From the IMG/VR virus record IMGVR_UViG_3300030406_003413, positions 1 through 23,452 of that record: a stretch of DNA of 23,452 bases, one strand, 5' to 3'. The position numbers and the translations under genes were made by a program. The stretch's first letter is position 1; each line of letters opens with the position of its first letter. Positions 15,101 to 21,807 of this stretch are shown here, one piece after another. The notes under the pieces are model-generated. The model was not told where the DNA came from. It was given only the letters and a program-made list of their open reading frames with translations, and made no database searches. The stretch comes from a virus.

Positions 15101-16663
15101 TCATATTCGTCTCCCTGTCATCCAATCATACATCTTTCTAGGCTTTATCCAAGAACCATCACGTTGCAATTCTTTTTTAGCTGTGCCTGCTTTTGGATTA
15201 CCTTTAGCAAACTGTGTTGCAAGATAGAATGCATCAATAATATCGTCATGAGAACCTTTTGGAAAATCAATAAGCTCATCAATAAATTCATGGTGTTGCT
15301 TTTTTAGATGTACAGCCCCAGCTTTGAACATAGGCTGCAAACCTTCAAACAATCTATCTTTCTTTTTAGAGTTATAGTTCTTAATACCTTTTTCTATACC
15401 AGGCAAAAACAATCCTTCAGACTTACTGCGTTTCATTATGTAGTCACGTAACATTTCTTGATATGCAATTGTTTCAATATTAATACGTCTTATGGGCGTG
15501 TATTGTTTCGCAATCTTAAATATTTCATCAGCACACTCCATGGGCAGAACTCTTTTACGCCAATATTCAATAACGTAATAATCATAATCAGATGTAACCC
15601 CAAGAACCATAATAACAGAATAATCGCTACGCTTAGTGATTGTAGAAGCTGGGTCCACTCCAATGTAAATATTAACATACTTTCTATCTCCATTTGCAAA
15701 CTGTATATACCAAGAGTCTGCTGATTCATCAAAACGTGCATTGCCTTGGTACAGTCCATCGTTTATATCGTCTTCACTAAATATTTGGTCTTCAGGTGAT
15801 TTGGCCTGGTTCATATACTCTTGATAGAACTTTGCTGGTGTACCTGAGTCAATATAAAACTGTTTACGTTCTTCTAGTTTTTTCATTGGCCATCTTGAAG
15901 GCCATATAGGTTTGCCATCTTCGATAGCTTTACGTGTATACACATCCCAAGTATATTCTTCGCCTGTTTTTTCTGCTTCTTGTTTATTTCTTACCAACAC
16001 ATTCAAAAATGCATCATAGTGTACAATTGTGCCATTGCACCACAAGAAACCATTTTTATCAAAATCAATTGCTGGATATACTGCTGCAGTAACCCATTCT
16101 TTAATTTGTCTACGTGAATCAGGTGTTTTAGTATTTAGCTCTGATTCAAAGTCATCAAGTATTATACCTGTATATCTTGATGATAATTGTTTTTTACCAC
16201 GTAATCTTTGTGATGTACCCTTGCCAATCATCCTGCAGCCATTACTCAAAGTAAATTCATCTTTGGTCCACTTATCTCCCTGTAAATCACCAAAGTAGTA
16301 ATGTATAGCAGGATTAGAATATATATGGTTTGCAATCCAGTTTAAATTATCTCTGGCCTGGTCTTGTGCTTCACCAACCCATGCAATAAACTCAGGCCTA
16401 TCTTTACTTGCAAATAAAAACCGATGCAACACTGCACATGCAGCCAACGTAGATTTTGCATGGTCACGTGGCAATACCAATGCTAATTGTTGTTTATTTT
16501 TATCTAATAATAGTTTTCCTACATCGATATGAAAGTCTGGTGTAGCAGACGCAAGAAAATCTTGTGGTGAAAAAAGTTTACCGAATGTTATTAGGTTTTT
16601 ATGAGCTAGATGTAAAGCTTCTTCGTTCTTAGATATGTTGCCATTAAGATTTAGATTTGCCAT
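15101..16663 (-). CDS. terL: Large terminase subunit (ATPase/nuclease)
   Basis: This gene encodes 520 residues with both terminase domains. ATPase domain: a Walker-A-like LPRDHAKST at 64-72, Walker B GIILDDFE at 166-173 (D170, D171, E173), and the coupling segment LWCNGT near 207-212. Nuclease domain: GVDPAS (D337), INIETIA (E397) and SHDDIIDA (D473/D474) supply the three metal-binding acidic positions. It packages DNA into the prohead together with the small subunit. The first base of its ATG overlaps the endolysin TAA (TAATG). Four genes separate it from the small terminase, which is unusual. Confidence 0.96.
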   Translation of the reverse strand: MANLNLNGNISKNEEALHLAHKNLITFGKLFSPQDFLASATPDFHIDVGKLLLDKNKQQLALVLPRDHAKSTLAACAVLHRFLFASKDRPEFIAWVGEAQDQARDNLNWIANHIYSNPAIHYYFGDLQGDKWTKDEFTLSNGCRMIGKGTSQRLRGKKQLSSRYTGIILDDFESELNTKTPDSRRQIKEWVTAAVYPAIDFDKNGFLWCNGTIVHYDAFLNVLVRNKQEAEKTGEEYTWDVYTRKAIEDGKPIWPSRWPMKKLEERKQFYIDSGTPAKFYQEYMNQAKSPEDQIFSEDDINDGLYQGNARFDESADSWYIQFANGDRKYVNIYIGVDPASTITKRSDYSVIMVLGVTSDYDYYVIEYWRKRVLPMECADEIFKIAKQYTPIRRINIETIAYQEMLRDYIMKRSKSEGLFLPGIEKGIKNYNSKKKDRLFEGLQPMFKAGAVHLKKQHHEFIDELIDFPKGSHDDIIDAFYLATQFAKGNPKAGTAKKELQRDGSWIKPRKMYDWMTGRRI

Positions 16664-17058
16664 TAAATGTTTGTAAGTTCAAAATGCGGCAAGTCATCAA
16701 AGCCATTATCCTTGACTTCTGTATCTTGGTCCCAATCACCACCCCATCTAAGGCCAATACCTTTTGCTTTGGCAATGCCCATAACCATGCCCGCAAAGTA
16801 TGTCATACGTTCTCTATCTTTCCAGTCAATAGGATAAGGTGCAACATCTACCGCAATAGATGGTTTTTTGTTATGGCGGCCATGTGGCCATTTAACTTTT
16901 GAATGTCCAGACTCATATGCTTTGTTTTGGTCTGCTTCGCCTCGATGTCCACATAATACTGAACAATCAAAGTATTTAATGACTTCATTTAAAATTTCTT
17001 GCAAGTCTTCGTGACATGTTGCTAATCTACGTTTTGATGTTTTTCCAAATCTTGGCAT
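16663..17058 (-). CDS. M15-family peptidase endolysin (L-Ala-D-Glu / VanY-like)
   Basis: This gene encodes 131 residues, a typical single-domain size for this phage endolysin family. Conserved elements are CGHRGEADQNKAYESGHSKV near 36-55, HNKKPSIAVDVAPYPIDW at 62-79 (zinc ligands H62 and D71), and DDLPHFEL at 121-128 (ligand H125 with adjacent acidic D121/D122). It should cut the peptide cross-bridge of peptidoglycan. It has no signal peptide, so release would need a holin or other membrane lesion. GGAG precedes the ATG and lies in an 8-bp gap after the upstream gene. Placement just before the large terminase is uncommon. Confidence 0.93.
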   Translation of the reverse strand: MPRFGKTSKRRLATCHEDLQEILNEVIKYFDCSVLCGHRGEADQNKAYESGHSKVKWPHGRHNKKPSIAVDVAPYPIDWKDRERMTYFAGMVMGIAKAKGIGLRWGGDWDQDTEVKDNGFDDLPHFELTNI

Positions 17059-17066
17059 ATTTACTC

Positions 17067-18071
17067 CTAGTCAAAAAAATTAAAGTTTTGTCCTGAAAAT
17101 TTTTTTACTTTCATTTTAAGTTTATTTTTTAATTTAGGTTTTTCTTCATCGCCAAAAGTATCTTTTGTATAGTTCAAAACTACATTACTATCCAAAGGTA
17201 GTCCTGTATAATTACTATAAAAATTTTTTACATCTTTTTCGCTTTCAAAATAATTATATTTTTTTGCATTTCTTTCAACAAATGATTCTAAAAATTTTTC
17301 ACCATCTTTCTCTGATTCAAATTTAGCAGTCCTGTAAGATTTACCATCTTTATCTAAAAAAGGTTGACCTTTTATTATTTTTATACCCAAAGAATCTGCT
17401 AGCTCAACGCTTCCTGGTGTGTAAATAATTGCACCTGGATTATTGTGTTTTTCAGTTCTATCTCCTTTTTCAAACTTCTTTATTGTTCCTACCACCTTAT
17501 TCAAAACTGAATTTGACAATTTTTTGGTTTTTGTTTTTTCTGTGTTAATGTCAGGTATTATTTTTTCTATTTGTTTTTTTTGTTCTTCGCTTGCTGTCAA
17601 ATAGCCTATATCAGATGCTACAGTAGAACCTATATTTTTAATATAATTTAAATAATTTTCAGCAACTTCTTTACCTGTCCCAACAACACCTTGACCAAAT
17701 GATTGATACTCGCTCGAGTCTGTTAGACCTTCTCTAATATTTTCAGAAATTTGTTTGCCAGCAAGATATTTTGGAATAGTTGCTCTAAATGGAGTAAAGC
17801 CTGTAGTTTTATAATTTCTTAACACTGGAGTTAAAGATGTTAATGCTTTTCCCAAAATTCTTTCTTCTATATTTGCTGCACCTTTTAATGTTGGTACAGC
17901 TATTTTTTGAGCAGATTCAGGCAATAAATTTACAGGAGTTCTTAATTTAGACAACCCTTGAGATATTCCTTTTCCTGCTCTCAATAATGCACTTAATATA
18001 TTTGTAGTTGCACCTAATTCTTCTATGTTTGCATCACCGCTCATTAATTCTTCTTGTAAAGTTTTTGCCAC
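17067..18071 (-). CDS. Virion-type protein with NNPG domain, GTG start
   Basis: This gene encodes 334 residues. It starts at GTG 18071, sharing a base with the upstream TAG (TAGTG). The N-terminal 190 residues are helical and Lys/Ser-rich (LSALLRAGKGISQGLSKL), like an internal virion protein. At about 196-306 lies a domain with KHNNPGAIIYTPGSVELADS and SYRTAKFESEKDGEKFLESF. This resembles the 'NNPGni....g....fat...G..Al..lv' segment found in virion lysozyme-like or muramidase-like phage proteins as I recall. The tail (PKLKNKLKMKVKKF) is very basic. It may help cross the cell wall during DNA entry; catalytic residues cannot be assigned by eye. Confidence 0.75.
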   Translation of the reverse strand: MAKTLQEELMSGDANIEELGATTNILSALLRAGKGISQGLSKLRTPVNLLPESAQKIAVPTLKGAANIEERILGKALTSLTPVLRNYKTTGFTPFRATIPKYLAGKQISENIREGLTDSSEYQSFGQGVVGTGKEVAENYLNYIKNIGSTVASDIGYLTASEEQKKQIEKIIPDINTEKTKTKKLSNSVLNKVVGTIKKFEKGDRTEKHNNPGAIIYTPGSVELADSLGIKIIKGQPFLDKDGKSYRTAKFESEKDGEKFLESFVERNAKKYNYFESEKDVKNFYSNYTGLPLDSNVVLNYTKDTFGDEEKPKLKNKLKMKVKKFSGQNFNFFD

Positions 18072-18982
18072 TATCTCATTCTCCTAAGTAAATCATCTAA
18101 TGTTGTTCCGCCTCCGCCAATGCCTGTACCAACTGATGCAAAGCCACCTGATGTTCCAGGAAAATATAATCGCCTTGCGGCCTGACCGCCTTGTCCTCCA
18201 CCACCTGTAAATTGTGGTGCTGAGGATTGGACTGGATTTATAGTTTGTGCTAAATTTGAAAGAAATCCTGCATTTGATGTATTGCCTATGCCTGTGCTAG
18301 CAGCAGCCTGCAAATCTAGTGCATTTATTATACCGTCATTATTAAAATCAAAATTAGGAGCAGGTGTTTCAGGGGCTGGTAAAAAACCTGTATCAAAATT
18401 ACCTGGAACTATATCTTGAAAATTTCCAAATATAGGTTCCATAATAAATTCATTATTTGATGTATCTGTACCTGTATCGATATCAACATTTGTAGGTGGT
18501 GCATTATAATCATCTAAAAATAAAGAATATAAACTTTCACTTACAGATTGAGGAGTATTGCCTTCTTGATTTATTAAATCAATAAAAGTATTTTGAAGCG
18601 ATTGCCAGTCATATGTAAAATTATCTATCAATCCGCTGCTAGCCATAGACGAAATTAACTGATTATATGCATCTAATGCATCACCAGTCAATGTTGTCGT
18701 AGAGCTGCCTCCACCATAATCAGGAGTATATATTGGAAGCCCTTCATTTTCTGGCATAACACCTTCACCAGTTGAAAAATCAAAAAAAGGTGCTTCAGAC
18801 ATAACATCATTATCAGGGTTTGTTAAATTCGATTCAAAAGGTTGCATACCTAAATCCATTTGTCCTCCAACAAAATTTGTATAATTCTGCAAAGGTGCTT
18901 GATTTATGTTTTGATTTGTCTGTTGCATGCCTTGATTAGCAAGCGATTGCGAAAATGGTGTTAGATGTCCCCTAATGTGCAT
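18071..18982 (-). CDS. Hypothetical virion protein with dockerin-like loop
   Basis: This gene encodes 303 residues, Gln/Asn/Gly/Pro-rich and low in Lys. The N-terminus (QSLANQGMQQTNQNINQAPL) looks disordered. At about 211-225 it has FDFNNDGIINALDLQ, the calcium-loop pattern of a dockerin or EF-hand half (D-x-N-x-D-G-x-I-N-x-x-D). A Gly-rich end (GGGGQGG, FPGTSGG, TGIGGGGTTLDDLLRRMR) follows. The final LDDLLRRMR resembles C-terminal ends of phage capsid-associated peptides. AAGGAG sits about 13 nt upstream of the ATG. It precedes the NNPG protein with a one-base overlap, so the two are probably made together. Function unknown; an ejection or internal role is possible. Confidence 0.75.
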   Translation of the reverse strand: MHIRGHLTPFSQSLANQGMQQTNQNINQAPLQNYTNFVGGQMDLGMQPFESNLTNPDNDVMSEAPFFDFSTGEGVMPENEGLPIYTPDYGGGSSTTTLTGDALDAYNQLISSMASSGLIDNFTYDWQSLQNTFIDLINQEGNTPQSVSESLYSLFLDDYNAPPTNVDIDTGTDTSNNEFIMEPIFGNFQDIVPGNFDTGFLPAPETPAPNFDFNNDGIINALDLQAAASTGIGNTSNAGFLSNLAQTINPVQSSAPQFTGGGGQGGQAARRLYFPGTSGGFASVGTGIGGGGTTLDDLLRRMR

Positions 18983-18984
18983 GT

Positions 18985-19179
18985 TTATGCGTCTCCTTGT
19001 ATTGAATCCTCGCCATAAATATACAAAATATTATTGTTTTTATCAAACTCACTGGCACATTCTGGGCATATCCAGCCAATAACGTCCTTGGTTCCGTTCA
19101 AAACACCAATTCTTTGCGTATATTTAGAGTTAAAATACAAATTAAAGTCGCATACAGGGCACAAATCCTGTTCTTGCAT
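18985..19179 (-). CDS. Small zinc-ribbon protein (64 aa)
   Basis: I start this gene at ATG 19179, 4 bp after the small terminase stop; a longer frame reaching 19416 overlaps the terminase and is a shadow. It has 64 residues with two CxxC knuckles: CPVC at 7-10 (QDLCPVCDFNLYF) and CPEC at 38-41 (VIGWICPECASEFD), a classical zinc ribbon. Short length and isolation suggest a metal-stabilised accessory factor, perhaps binding DNA or a packaging protein. It sits between small terminase and virion genes. GAAGAG 8-13 nt upstream is a weak ribosome site. Confidence 0.8.
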   Translation of the reverse strand: MQEQDLCPVCDFNLYFNSKYTQRIGVLNGTKDVIGWICPECASEFDKNNNILYIYGEDSIQGDA

Positions 19180-19183
19180 GACT

Positions 19184-19939
19184 TTACTCTTCTTTGTGTG
19201 CAATGAGCTCTGTTTTTTCTCCACTCTTGAGTGCCTCCATCTGTTCTTCACTAAAACCAGCCCATACTGTAAGCTGTTCTTGCTTTGTATCGGTGTTAAA
19301 CAGACCTGCAATCTTTGATAGCGACTCCAATGACCGCAATTTGTCTGCGTCTTTTTCCGCCAGCTCTGCAATATCTTTATATCTGGACAATATCCAGTCA
19401 GGCGTGATGCCTTCATCCTGCAAAACTTTCTTTATTTCTTCTTTAACCATCTTTTTAACCTCATCTTTCTTCATTAATTGTTTAGCTGAGTTGGCAATAT
19501 GCTCACTACTCTTTGATTTCTTGAACACTTTCTTGTATGCCTGCGTAATTTCCATACCCTCAGCAACATATCTGGCAAATACAAATTCTTTTGGCTTGAG
19601 ACCTGCCTTGCGATATTCATTGAATGCTTTATATGTGCGTGAAAACGTGTAAATGTTTTGTGCAATACCCTCGCTGCCCAATAACTTGGCATTCATATTG
19701 TCAATACGATATGTTCCAAGCACGCACCTGATGCATTGTGTAATTCTTTTGGACCCCTGAATCTTGATGTCATACATTTTAAGGATTTGTACCACGTTAT
19801 CATCGTCCGTCAACACCCAATCATTGGTTTTGCCTGAACGCCAGTCCTGAATCAGCGGCTCATCAGGATGGTGTACCCTAAACTCAGCAACTGAATCATA
19901 TAAAAAATGTTTGACACCTTTGACTTCTTTGAAATCCAT
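19184..19939 (-). CDS. terS: Small terminase subunit
   Basis: I prefer ATG 19939 (251 residues) over an upstream TTG at 19966. The N-terminal part (about 1-80) has PDEPLIQDWRSGKTNDWVLT and VQILKMYDIK, then RCVLGTYR, a beta unit I recall at the front of marine phage small terminases. The C-terminal part is the DNA-recognition region: KPKEFVFARYVAEGMEITQA (helix-turn-helix, about 116-135), SEHIANSAKQLMKKDEV, then ITPDWILSRYKDIAELAEKD and a helical coiled end. It recognises the packaging site and feeds the large terminase. It leads the long late operon. No good ribosome site is visible. Confidence 0.82.
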   Translation of the reverse strand: MDFKEVKGVKHFLYDSVAEFRVHHPDEPLIQDWRSGKTNDWVLTDDDNVVQILKMYDIKIQGSKRITQCIRCVLGTYRIDNMNAKLLGSEGIAQNIYTFSRTYKAFNEYRKAGLKPKEFVFARYVAEGMEITQAYKKVFKKSKSSEHIANSAKQLMKKDEVKKMVKEEIKKVLQDEGITPDWILSRYKDIAELAEKDADKLRSLESLSKIAGLFNTDTKQEQLTVWAGFSEEQMEALKSGEKTELIAHKEE

Positions 19940-19995
19940 ATCATAATATAATAACAATTTGCACAATAAAAAAAATCATACTAAATTAGGGCACT

Positions 19996-20031
19996 CATAT
20001 ATGGTTTGGTTTGAAACTTGTTGCATATATG
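19996..20031. repeat. Paired CATATATG palindromes upstream of the late operon
   Basis: Two identical 8-bp palindromes CATATATG lie at 19996-20003 and 20024-20031, 28 bp apart, about 60-90 bp upstream of the small terminase start. A related GCATATATA occurs at 20314. Two identical palindromes at close spacing just upstream of a long operon could be binding sites for a dimeric regulator. The sequence is AT-rich, so chance cannot be excluded. Confidence 0.35.
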
Positions 20032-20040
20032 TTTTATGAA

Positions 20041-20254
20041 GTGGCCACAATAAGGGGTGAGTCAAAGCCACAATCCAACTCGAAAGCAATTGCGGATGAC
20101 TCTAGGGGAATAACCCGAAGCTGATGATTGCTCGTGATTGTAATTTATTCATTATAATCATATCCAAAGACTGCATGGCTCCGAAAGAGTAATGAAATGG
20201 ATAGTGAGAGCCTGGTTCTGTCTCAAACAGGCCAGGGGTAATATCTCTCTATCC
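20041..20254 (+). ncRNA. Candidate structured RNA (nested hairpins)
   Basis: No reading frame of note exists here, but the segment holds several base-paired units on the plus strand. GAGTCA (20059-20064) pairs with TGACTC (20097-20102). TGATTGTAA (20135-20143) pairs with TTATAATCA (20152-20160), including a G·U pair. GGATAGTGAGA (20199-20209) pairs with TCTCTCTATCC (20244-20254), with one U·U mismatch, and encloses CCTGG/CCAGG and CTGT/ACAG stems. The G·U pairs favour the plus strand; on the minus strand they become C/A mismatches. GTGGC (20041-20045) could also pair with GCCAC (20067-20071), crossing the first stem. It may be a phage ncRNA or a leader; no known family recognised. Confidence 0.4.
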
Positions 20255-20394
20255 TTTCAACAACATTCACCAAAAGAGTAATTAAAAAAATATATATAAG
20301 AACCTGAAAAAGTGCATATATAGCAATCCAAAAACAAAATCCAAAAAAGTTGAAAAATAGTAGTAGAATGTGTGACAGTCTTTTTTTATGCATG

Positions 20395-20419
20395 CCACCC
20401 TTACGTTAGCCCTCGGTGG
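20395..20419. other. Short CCACC/GGTGG hairpin in the non-coding block
   Basis: CCACC (20395-20399) and GGTGG (20415-20419) form a five-pair stem around a 15-nt loop, with a direct repeat TTACG-TTAG / TTACGATTAG nearby. No U-run follows on either strand, so it is not a clear terminator. The rest of the block between 20255 and 20470 is A/T-rich and I see no gene in it. Confidence 0.3.
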
Positions 20420-20470
20420 GGTTACGATTAGGTTAAAATTATAATTAAAGATGAATTAAATATTTTATGT

Positions 20471-20508
20471 AAAGAAAAACCCCGCTAATAATTGCGGGGC
20501 TTTCTTGG
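20471..20508 (-). terminator. Strong intrinsic terminator of the 20530-21297 gene
   Basis: On the minus strand GCCCCGC, loop AATTATTA, GCGGGGT and then TTTTCTTT form a GC-rich stem followed by a U-rich tail, 22 bp past the stop of the 255-residue gene. On the plus strand the same stem is followed by CTTTCTT, so it could also stop a plus-strand transcript coming from the non-coding block. Confidence 0.85.
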
Positions 20509-20529
20509 GGTTGGTTGACTATTGAAGAT

Positions 20530-21297
20530 TTAGCTTGCTTTTCTTGCGGGGGCTTTGCTTGCTGGTGCTTTCTTTATTTCTGTTTGTTTGGTTTGTAACT
20601 CTTCCAACTGTTTGCCATTTAATTTAGATAGATTTATTAAAGTTCTTAACCTTTTGAATCTAACTTTATTTTTAAAGTTATACCACACAACCCGCAACCC
20701 CTTGAACTTCTTTTTTACTTTATACATGAGGCTATTTTTTAACATTACGCTTTTTATATACTCGTGTGTGTGTCTTCGTTCCCTTTCTAGTTGTACGTGT
20801 ATGGCTTCATCTATTACGTCTTCATCAACTGCGCTATTAATCATATCCTGCACGTCTGACTCGTCAACATAATTGCAATTATGATAAATCCAATTATCAA
20901 TTACGTCTTCTATTGAGCTCTCATTATCATAAACATAATCTATGTTTTCAAGTTCATCAACACGTTCGACTAAATCCGTTACACCTTCTGTGCGTAGTTC
21001 CTGGACGGCTTTCATTAGTTCATCTTTTCTGTTGGTTATGTCCTCCGCAATCCATGTTTTAATCCGTGTTTGGACGTCCTCATTTTTTAACATGTCTTTA
21101 AGCATATGACCAAGCACATTATTATTTAATACCAAACTAATACTATTATCATATGTTTTTAATTTACTTTGTAATAGTTCGTTTTTTTCATGCACTGCAT
21201 TTAATAACTTTTTTTGTGCGGTGTGCTTTTCGTTTAAGTCGTTTAAATACTCGTTAATCAACTTTATTTGTTCGTTTTTATTTTCGATATTATCCAT
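20530..21297 (-). CDS. Coiled-coil protein with basic Ala/Lys/Pro tail, monocistronic
   Basis: This gene encodes 255 residues. The N-terminal 50 residues are a helical coiled coil (KLINEYLNDLNEKHTAQKKL). The middle (about 90-165) is strongly acidic, with VDELENIDYVYDNESSIEDV and ESDVQDMINSAVDED. From about 190 the protein turns basic (YKVKKKFKGLRVVWYNFKNK) and ends EIKKAPASKAPARKAS, a histone-H1-like Ala/Lys/Pro tail. A long helical region with acid and base halves plus a basic tail suggests DNA or assembly-partner binding. It has its own leader, AAGG ribosome site and terminator, so it is transcribed alone, opposite to the plus-strand genes. Family not recognised. Confidence 0.8.
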   Translation of the reverse strand: MDNIENKNEQIKLINEYLNDLNEKHTAQKKLLNAVHEKNELLQSKLKTYDNSISLVLNNNVLGHMLKDMLKNEDVQTRIKTWIAEDITNRKDELMKAVQELRTEGVTDLVERVDELENIDYVYDNESSIEDVIDNWIYHNCNYVDESDVQDMINSAVDEDVIDEAIHVQLERERRHTHEYIKSVMLKNSLMYKVKKKFKGLRVVWYNFKNKVRFKRLRTLINLSKLNGKQLEELQTKQTEIKKAPASKAPARKAS

Positions 21298-21312
21298 TTT
21301 TATTTATTCCTT
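21295..21312 (-). promoter_or_regulatory. Ribosome binding/start segment shared with the divergent gene
   Basis: On the minus strand AAGGAATAAATAAAAATG contains the AAGGA ribosome binding site and the ATG of the 255-residue gene. The identical 18 nt stand at 21464-21481 on the plus strand before the 104-residue gene. Identity over the whole leader end suggests joint translational control or recent copying. Confidence 0.75.
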
Positions 21313-21333
21313 TTATTTTATTTAATAGTCATT

Positions 21334-21350
21334 GTGCCCCCCTCGGGCAC
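21334..21350. promoter_or_regulatory. GTGCCC/GGGCAC hairpin in the divergent control region
   Basis: GTGCCC (21334-21339) and GGGCAC (21345-21350) flank a CCCTC loop, making a six-pair GC-rich stem in otherwise A/T-rich sequence. It lies in the 5' leader of the minus-strand gene and could be a leader hairpin or part of an operator. Confidence 0.5.
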
Positions 21351-21364
21351 TGTAAGAACTTACA
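21351..21364. promoter_or_regulatory. Operator-like inverted repeat TGTAAG-AA-CTTACA
   Basis: TGTAAG and CTTACA form a perfect inverted repeat with a two-base spacer, next to the GC hairpin and between two divergent genes. It is the size and form of a small dimeric repressor site. The A/T-rich remainder (21365-21463) probably holds both divergent promoters; I cannot place -10/-35 boxes with confidence. Confidence 0.5.
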
Positions 21365-21463
21365 CAATATTATTTATATTACAAATATTATTTTAATTTA
21401 TTTTTATTATTTTTTATTACAATTATTATTATTAATTTTACAACGATATATTTTTAATCAATT

Positions 21464-21481
21464 AAGGAATAAATAAAAATG
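21464..21481 (+). promoter_or_regulatory. Ribosome binding/start segment of the 104-residue gene
   Basis: AAGGAATAAATAAAAATG holds the AAGGA ribosome site and ATG of the plus-strand gene. It is identical to the minus-strand copy at 21295-21312, so the control region is flanked by mirror copies of the same segment. Confidence 0.75.
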
Positions 21482-21793
21482 ATAAAAGCAAAAAACATAA
21501 TCAGTGATAAGGGGAACCCAATCACAAACCAAATCATAATTACAGATACTAAAAAAGATTCCGAAACCTTTCAAAGTTATGATTCAATAATAGCAATAAA
21601 AGAAAAAAAGAACGAAAGATATTCTTACGCAGTACCTGAAGAACATAAAACAAACGTCACCCTCGATGAATATTATTGGAACTATTCAAGAACTACCGCA
21701 AAATATAGAAATATATTTTTAAATGAAACAACGGAAGAAACCAAGAGAAAGATTAAAGAAGGAATATATTTATTAGCTAATCTTAACAAATAA
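21479..21793 (+). CDS. Conserved small phage protein (104 aa), first plus-strand gene
   Basis: This gene encodes 104 residues. The layout is one I recall from many phages, including those of Gram-positive hosts. An N-terminal 'kgNpitNQiiI' strand pair is followed by ETFQSYDSIIAIKEKKN, YYWNYSRTTAKYRNIFLNET and ETKRKIKEGIYLLANLNK. The W-x-Y-S-x-T-T-x-K-Y-R-x-x-F-L block is the strongest signature. Its activity is unknown to me. It stands alone between a divergent control region and a strong terminator, so it is transcribed separately. That suggests a highly expressed or regulatory early product, which is inference. Confidence 0.85.
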   Translation: MIKAKNIISDKGNPITNQIIITDTKKDSETFQSYDSIIAIKEKKNERYSYAVPEEHKTNVTLDEYYWNYSRTTAKYRNIFLNETTEETKRKIKEGIYLLANLNK

Positions 21794-21807
21794 ACAGGAG
21801 GAAAATT

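Noticed and set aside
18985-19416. Longer 143-residue start for the zinc-ribbon gene
   Set aside because: It would overlap the small terminase by over 230 bases; the extra residues are a frame shadow. ATG 19179 fits the gap exactly.
19940-19966. TTG start adding nine residues to the small terminase
   Set aside because: No ribosome site, and the added residues (MCKLLLYYD) look unlike a protein start; the ATG is simpler. Not excluded.
20119-20128. CTGATGA, the hammerhead ribozyme core heptamer
   Set aside because: The bases after it cannot form stem II with the sequence before any nearby GAAA, in either the direct or the permuted arrangement. A heptamer match is expected by chance.
20088-20215. 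Group I intron-like P and Q elements (AATTGCGG, ACCCGAAGC) and AAAGACTGCATGG resembling element R
   Set aside because: P4 and P7 do not pair (the G of the guanosine site would face G), and there is no interrupted gene around it on that strand.
20036-20470. tRNA, tmRNA or CRISPR in the non-coding block
   Set aside because: No cloverleaf, no tRNA-like acceptor, and no regularly spaced repeats; the two AAAGAGTAAT copies (20184, 20273) are a single pair.
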